Shown in pieces: positions 60,405-64,000 of a DNA stretch of 64,000 bases. The position numbers were made by a program, and so were the translations under genes. Source of the stretch: Moheibacter sediminis (GTDB lineage Bacteria > Bacteroidota > Bacteroidia > Flavobacteriales > Weeksellaceae); assembly GCF_900176425.1 (NCBI RefSeq), contig NZ_FWXS01000010.1:1-64000 (forward strand), read 5' to 3'. Position 1 is the first letter of the stretch, and each line of letters opens with the position of its first letter. Under the pieces are notes generated by a model, which saw nothing but the letters and a program-made list of their open reading frames with translations, did no database searches and had not been told where the DNA came from.

Positions 60405-61064
60405 TTATTTCTTCGTAATTCTTATATCAACTCTTCGATTCTGTGCCTGACATTCTTTCGTGTCATTTGCCGGACAAACGAAATGTTGTGCGCCATAACC
60501 TTCACTTTCCAAACGAGAAGCCTCAATTCCTTCAGCGATGATTTGATCAGCAACCGTTTTCGCTCTTTCGCCCGAAACTTTCATATTCACGTCACTACCT
60601 CCCGTATTATCAGTGTAGCCGCCAACTTTGATAGTTGCAGTCGGGAAAGCTTTTAAAATTTTTACGATATTTTTAATTTGTTCATCAGAACTTCCGGTCA
60701 AATCTGATTTTCCTGAAGCAAAATAAACACGGTCAAGCGTGATCCAACCTTGCGTTTTATCCGAACTCACCGAAAAGGTAGAATCCCCCAGTTGTTTGAA
60801 AAATTTATTTTCAGAACTGTTTTCGCCGACATTTAATTTCGTTCCGTTCGGAAGGCTCAAATCAAATAAATTTCCGATTTCATAGATATAATTTCCATCC
60901 ACATCGATCTTAGAGATTTCAGTTTCAGTTTCCACATCCATGGAATCATTGTCAGATTCTACCGGAATCGGATTGTTGTAAGTAGTTCCTTTGTCACATT
61001 TACAAGACACGATGAAAAGCGAAGAAGCAAATGCAATGGAAAGGATTTTAAAGTTTAAGCTCAT
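60405..61064 (-). CDS. OmpA-family outer membrane lipoprotein
   Basis: 219 residues. The lipoprotein signal ends at FIVSC (Cys21). The C-terminal OmpA/peptidoglycan-binding domain covers about 105-219: DRVYFASGKSDLTGSSDEQIKNIVKIL, TIKVGGYTDNTGGSDVNMKVSGERAKTVADQII and ESEGYGAQHFVCPANDTKECQAQNRRVDIRI, where the Asp and Arg bind peptidoglycan. The middle 80 residues are polar and acidic. Likely an OmpA-like or Pal-like link between outer membrane and cell wall. It has TAAATTTG at 61095-61088 (24 nt before the start). Confidence 0.9.
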   Translation of the reverse strand: MSLNFKILSIAFASSLFIVSCKCDKGTTYNNPIPVESDNDSMDVETETEISKIDVDGNYIYEIGNLFDLSLPNGTKLNVGENSSENKFFKQLGDSTFSVSSDKTQGWITLDRVYFASGKSDLTGSSDEQIKNIVKILKAFPTATIKVGGYTDNTGGSDVNMKVSGERAKTVADQIIAEGIEASRLESEGYGAQHFVCPANDTKECQAQNRRVDIRITKK

Positions 61065-61087
61065 AATTGTTTGTTTTTATTTCGAAT

Positions 61088-61095
61088 CAAATTTA
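61088..61095 (-). promoter_or_regulatory. -7 box for the OmpA lipoprotein gene
   Basis: TAAATTTG on the minus strand matches TAnnTTTG, 24 nt before the start at 61064. Confidence 0.5.
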
Positions 61096-61173
61096 AAGAT
61101 TTTTTAATATATGATTTAATCAAATTCAAATCTGAGAGAATCTTTATTCGATTTAATTCATTTCAAAAAATAA

Positions 61174-61181
61174 TATATTTG
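61174..61181 (+). promoter_or_regulatory. -7 box for the LpxD-type gene
   Basis: TATATTTG, 17 nt before the ATG at 61199. Confidence 0.5.
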
Positions 61182-61198
61182 CTCTAAATTCTTATCAA

Positions 61199-62131
61199 AT
61201 GAAATTCCCCAGAATATATAACCTCAAAGAAATCGCCCAAATCATCGGCTCAAAATACGTTGGAGATGGAAATTTCCCTGTCGAAGGGCTCAATGAAATC
61301 CACCGTGTGGAAAGTGGAGATATCGTTTTCGTAGATCATCCAAAATATTACGATAAAGCCCTGCAAAGTGCTGCTACAATTGTTTTGATCAACAAAGAAG
61401 TCGAATGTCCTGAAGGAAAAGCATTGTTAATTTCCGACGATCCTTTCCGAGATTTTGTGAAACTCGGACAATATTTCAATTCATTTCAGGGAGCGAACCA
61501 TGCAATTTCAGATACCGCTTTAGTTGGTAAGGGAACACATTTGCAACCGAATGTTTTTGTAGGAAATAATGTAGTTATTGGAAAGAATTGTTTGATTCAT
61601 GCCAACGTTTCCATTGGGGACAATTCTATCATTGGTGACAATGTCATCATCCACTCAGGAACAGTATTAGGTGGTGACGGATTTTATTACAAAAAGCGCG
61701 AAACAGGATTTGATAAATTAAAATCAGTCGGAAATGTGGTCATCGAAGACGATGTAGAAATCGGCGCTAACTGCACGATTGATCGCGGTGTGACAGCTTC
61801 GACTATCATCGGTGCCGGAACCAAAATGGACAACCTTATCCAAATAGGACATGACACCATCATCGGTAAGAAATGTTTGTTCGCTTCACAAGTTGGTGTT
61901 GCCGGTTGTGTGATTATTGGTGACGAGGTAACGCTTTGGGGACAAGTCGGCGTCAAAAGCGGAATTCACATCGGGAATAAAGTCGTTGTGATGGCAAAAT
62001 CCGGTGTTGGAAATGATTTGGAAGAAGGGAAATCTTATTTCGGTTCGCCCGCGGAAGAGGCAAGATCTATGTATAAGAAAATGGCTGCTAATCAGATTTT
62101 AGTCAAAGAATATCTGAATAGAAAAAAATAA
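61199..62131 (+). CDS. LpxD-type UDP-3-O-acylglucosamine N-acyltransferase paralogue
   Basis: 310 residues. Left-handed beta-helix: hexapeptide repeats run from about residue 100 to 270 (VGKGTHLQPNVFVGNNVVIGKNCLIHANVSIGDNS and onward). The opening YNLKEIAQIIGSKYVGDGNFPVEGLNEIHRVESGDIVFVDHPKYYDKAL is the LpxD uridine-binding domain. GHDTIIGKKCLFASQVGVAGC carries the His expected to be the catalytic base. It is about 30 residues shorter than classical LpxD, and flavobacteria that I know have a second such gene outside the lpx operon. It stands alone here, so a lipid A role is likely but a modified substrate is possible. Confidence 0.85.
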   Translation: MKFPRIYNLKEIAQIIGSKYVGDGNFPVEGLNEIHRVESGDIVFVDHPKYYDKALQSAATIVLINKEVECPEGKALLISDDPFRDFVKLGQYFNSFQGANHAISDTALVGKGTHLQPNVFVGNNVVIGKNCLIHANVSIGDNSIIGDNVIIHSGTVLGGDGFYYKKRETGFDKLKSVGNVVIEDDVEIGANCTIDRGVTASTIIGAGTKMDNLIQIGHDTIIGKKCLFASQVGVAGCVIIGDEVTLWGQVGVKSGIHIGNKVVVMAKSGVGNDLEEGKSYFGSPAEEARSMYKKMAANQILVKEYLNRKK

Positions 62132-62156
62132 AAGGCTTTCATTCCGAAAGCCTTTT
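62130..62156. terminator. Bidirectional terminator after the LpxD-type gene
   Basis: Perfect eleven-base stem AAAAGGCTTTC/GAAAGCCTTTT with loop ATTCC, ending in TTTTATTTAAA; serves the convergent Omp28 gene too. Confidence 0.88.
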
Positions 62157-62181
62157 ATTTAAATATTGTTAAATGGTAAGT

Positions 62182-63237
62182 TTATAAAAATTCAAAACCT
62201 TTAACAGTATTTGCCGGAGCAACCTGTACATTTAAAACTTTTCCATTTGCATCCATTATAAACACTACAATCTCTAATTTGTTTACGTCTAAAGAGGTAT
62301 AATTACTTGTAGCTAAATTAGGCAGTTCTATAATGTTTCCATACATAGATTGTCCCGATGGTAAAGCTTTACCAGCAATATTAGGGGTAGCATACCCGCG
62401 AAGCGTGTGATTATGAACAAAATTTACGAGGGGATTTGTACCTCCGAATAATCCATTACTACCAGTGTAATAATTTACCTGATTTTCAACTAATCCGTTT
62501 TCTAAGATATAAATACCATATTTTAAAGATTGATTGTAGTTAGCTCCAAAAGCAAAACGAACACTTACAGTACCATTATTTTCATCTAATTGAGAAGAAA
62601 TAGAAATACCGATGGTTGAATTGGCATTGATTTTACTGGTTACCTCTTCGAGATTTTCATTTTCATTTATTGACCATACTGCTGACCTGTTGATAAACGC
62701 TGTCGGATAACCTCCAAAATTAGGAACCAGGTTCTCTAATTGTGCATATTCTGGTATCTGGAATGAGTCACCACTATGAACACCAATAGGAACTACTTTA
62801 TTAGTAATCTCGCTTAATTTTACAAAAGCATCCATTACACGAGGACAGTATCCGCACCATGTTCCGGTAAAGTCTTCTACCATAACTTTATGAGTAAATT
62901 TGTTTTTTTCAGAAACTGCCAAAGAAATAGTATTACTCGTGGAATTGTCCTTTTGAGCGTACACTTCATAAGTTCCCGGTTCTGTTGGTGAAAATTCATT
63001 TCCTATAATAGGTGTGTCATTTACATAAATAGTGCTGGAAGAAGTTATATCCTCGTTTTGACTATTTTCCACAGTAAATTCAAATTTTCCCTCACCAAAA
63101 GGTATTGATGTTTCAGAGAGATTTGATGTAAGTTCAATAGTATTATTTGAACCACTTCCTTCATCGTCGCTACACGAATAAACAGCAAAAGTGAAAAGTA
63201 ATACCATTACAAATCGGATAGATTTTTTGTAATTCAT
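62182..63237 (-). CDS. Omp28-related outer membrane lipoprotein with thioredoxin-like CxxC
   Basis: 351 residues. The lipoprotein signal ends at VYSC (Cys22). Residues ~30-110 form an Ig-like beta segment (FEFTVENSQNEDITSSSTIYVND). From ~115, KVMVEDFTGTWCGYCPRVMDAFVKL is a thioredoxin-like active site (CGYC), the hallmark of the Omp28 family of Bacteroidota. GYPTAFINRSAVW is the thioredoxin cis-Pro segment. The remaining ~150 residues are a beta-sandwich ending in NVQVAPANTVKGFEFL. Predicted to be surface or periplasmic and to handle thiols, but no substrate is known. Convergent with the LpxD-type gene. Confidence 0.88.
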   Translation of the reverse strand: MNYKKSIRFVMVLLFTFAVYSCSDDEGSGSNNTIELTSNLSETSIPFGEGKFEFTVENSQNEDITSSSTIYVNDTPIIGNEFSPTEPGTYEVYAQKDNSTSNTISLAVSEKNKFTHKVMVEDFTGTWCGYCPRVMDAFVKLSEITNKVVPIGVHSGDSFQIPEYAQLENLVPNFGGYPTAFINRSAVWSINENENLEEVTSKINANSTIGISISSQLDENNGTVSVRFAFGANYNQSLKYGIYILENGLVENQVNYYTGSNGLFGGTNPLVNFVHNHTLRGYATPNIAGKALPSGQSMYGNIIELPNLATSNYTSLDVNKLEIVVFIMDANGKVLNVQVAPANTVKGFEFL

Positions 63238-63317
63238 AGAGTTTATTTTAATTGGTTAATTAATTCTTAACGTAACTTCTTTATAAATATTGTGTTAATA
63301 ATTTAATGAAGAATCAT

Positions 63318-63325
63318 TAAGTTTG
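63318..63325 (+). promoter_or_regulatory. Candidate -7 box for lat
   Basis: TAAGTTTG matches TAnnTTTG, 32 nt before the ATG at 63358. Confidence 0.45.
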
Positions 63326-63357
63326 CAACGCGCAAAAATCAAGCAATACAATAATAT

Positions 63358-64000
63358 ATGGAAGTAGCAACACAAACCGTACATGACCGATTGGGTAAAC
63401 ACATCTTGGCAGATGGTTATCCGATGGTAATGGACATAGAAAAATCACACGGTTCTTATATCGTAGATCAAAACGGAGACGAATACCTGGACATGTTCAG
63501 CATGTTTGCTTCCGCTTCAATTGGTTACAACCATCCGCATTTGGTTAGAAATATTGAGTTTTTAGGAAAAATGGCAATCAACAAACCAACCGTTTCTGAT
63601 GTTTATACAGAAGAATATGCAGAATTTGTAGATACATTCAGCCGTGTGGCGATCCCTGCTGAATTGCAATATGCATTCTTTGTAGAAGGCGGAGCCTTAG
63701 CTGTTGAAAATGCTTTGAAAGCTGCTTTTGACTGGAAAACAAGATTGAACAAATCAAAAGGAATAGACAAAGAAGCCGGTGGCGTAATTCATTTTCAGCA
63801 GGCATTTCACGGACGTTCAGGTTATACTTTGACATTGACCAATACAAAAGACCCGAGAAAACACATGTTTTTCCCGAAGTTCAATTGGCCAAGAATAATT
63901 AATCCGAAAATGTACTTTCCGGAAACGCAAGAAGGTTTAGAAAAAACTATTGAACAAGAAAAATTGGCGGTTGAACAAATCATAAATGCTTTGACTGAAA
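63358..64000 (+). CDS. lat: L-lysine 6-aminotransferase, N-terminal part (cut by the window edge)
   Basis: Open from the ATG at 63358 to the right edge (214 codons seen; the full enzyme is about 440). The start TVHDRLGKHILADGYPMVMDIEKSHGSYIVDQNGDEYLDMFSMFASASIGYNHPHL matches lysine 6-aminotransferase, a class III PLP enzyme that makes allysine (2-aminoadipate semialdehyde) from lysine and 2-oxoglutarate. FFVEGGALAVENALKAAFDWK is the PLP-phosphate region and FHGRSGYTLTLTNT follows. The PLP lysine lies beyond the window. It is the first step of lysine catabolism in these bacteria. Confidence 0.93.
   Translation, partial: MEVATQTVHDRLGKHILADGYPMVMDIEKSHGSYIVDQNGDEYLDMFSMFASASIGYNHPHLVRNIEFLGKMAINKPTVSDVYTEEYAEFVDTFSRVAIPAELQYAFFVEGGALAVENALKAAFDWKTRLNKSKGIDKEAGGVIHFQQAFHGRSGYTLTLTNTKDPRKHMFFPKFNWPRIINPKMYFPETQEGLEKTIEQEKLAVEQIINALTE

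Noticed and set aside
1-64000. CRISPR arrays, tRNA or rRNA genes, prophage, intact IS elements
   Set aside because: No regular direct-repeat/spacer pattern, no tRNA-like cloverleaf, no transposase or phage protein among the real genes.

Overview
The window looks like chromosomal DNA from a flavobacterium-like member of the Bacteroidota. It is AT-rich and carries gldF/gldG. Several secreted proteins end in the type IX secretion (T9SS) sorting domain. Many genes are preceded by the Bacteroidota -7 promoter box TAnnTTTG, twice with a TTG/TTTG element 20 nt upstream, rather than by strong Shine-Dalgarno sequences. Genus cannot be fixed from the sequence alone. I saw no rRNA, tRNA, CRISPR array, prophage or intact insertion sequence.

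Layout. 1-3703: the first ~1234 codons of a giant secreted surface protein (minus strand), running off the left edge. 3853-15374: mostly minus-strand housekeeping genes (DUF4126, polyprenyl diphosphate synthase, a THUMP-like methyltransferase, then an overlapping run rmuC-sanA-udk-ftsB-mutA-AI-2E transporter, a META-like T9SS protein, holA), broken by a plus-strand YefM/YoeB toxin-antitoxin pair. 15379-22160: an orphan HsdR_N-like nuclease, a cysteine-patterned lipoprotein, and a fatty-acid beta-oxidation operon (marR-fadN-fadA-fadE type) with a perfect inverted repeat over its promoter. 22387-29033: a TonB-dependent receptor, phoH with a 55-codon DUF5522 gene overlapping its stop, a DUF62 SAM hydrolase, small proteins, hemJ and gldF. 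29040-29544: a frameshifted GxxExxY gene between imperfect inverted repeats, lying between gldF and gldG. 29561-36687: gldG with an unusual C-terminal extension, a membrane TPR/AraC regulator and its output-less TPR partner, an ELWxxDGT propeller protein, and a DinB-family gene broken by an in-frame stop.

36948-43856: a purine operon, purL-(lipoprotein)-purC-purF, with a clear purine riboswitch of the guanine class (C at the specificity position) in its leader and a textbook promoter upstream of that. purL carries two in-frame patches of a TTCGAA-rich repeat that also occurs between fadA and fadE. purB (48686-50116) and purA (50669-51955) complete a purine-rich region. Between them lie two tandem SBBP-type T9SS propeller proteins followed by a membrane AraC-type regulator. 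52135-64000: a haem lipoprotein, pbpC, an S8 protease, fumC, an OmpA lipoprotein, an LpxD-type acyltransferase, an Omp28-like lipoprotein, and the start of lysine 6-aminotransferase (lat), which runs off the right edge.

The strongest unexpected signals are the guanine-type riboswitch on purL, the dispersed repeat inside purL, the GxxExxY insertion inside the gld locus, the operator on the fad operon, and a YoeB toxin whose catalytic His is Gln.
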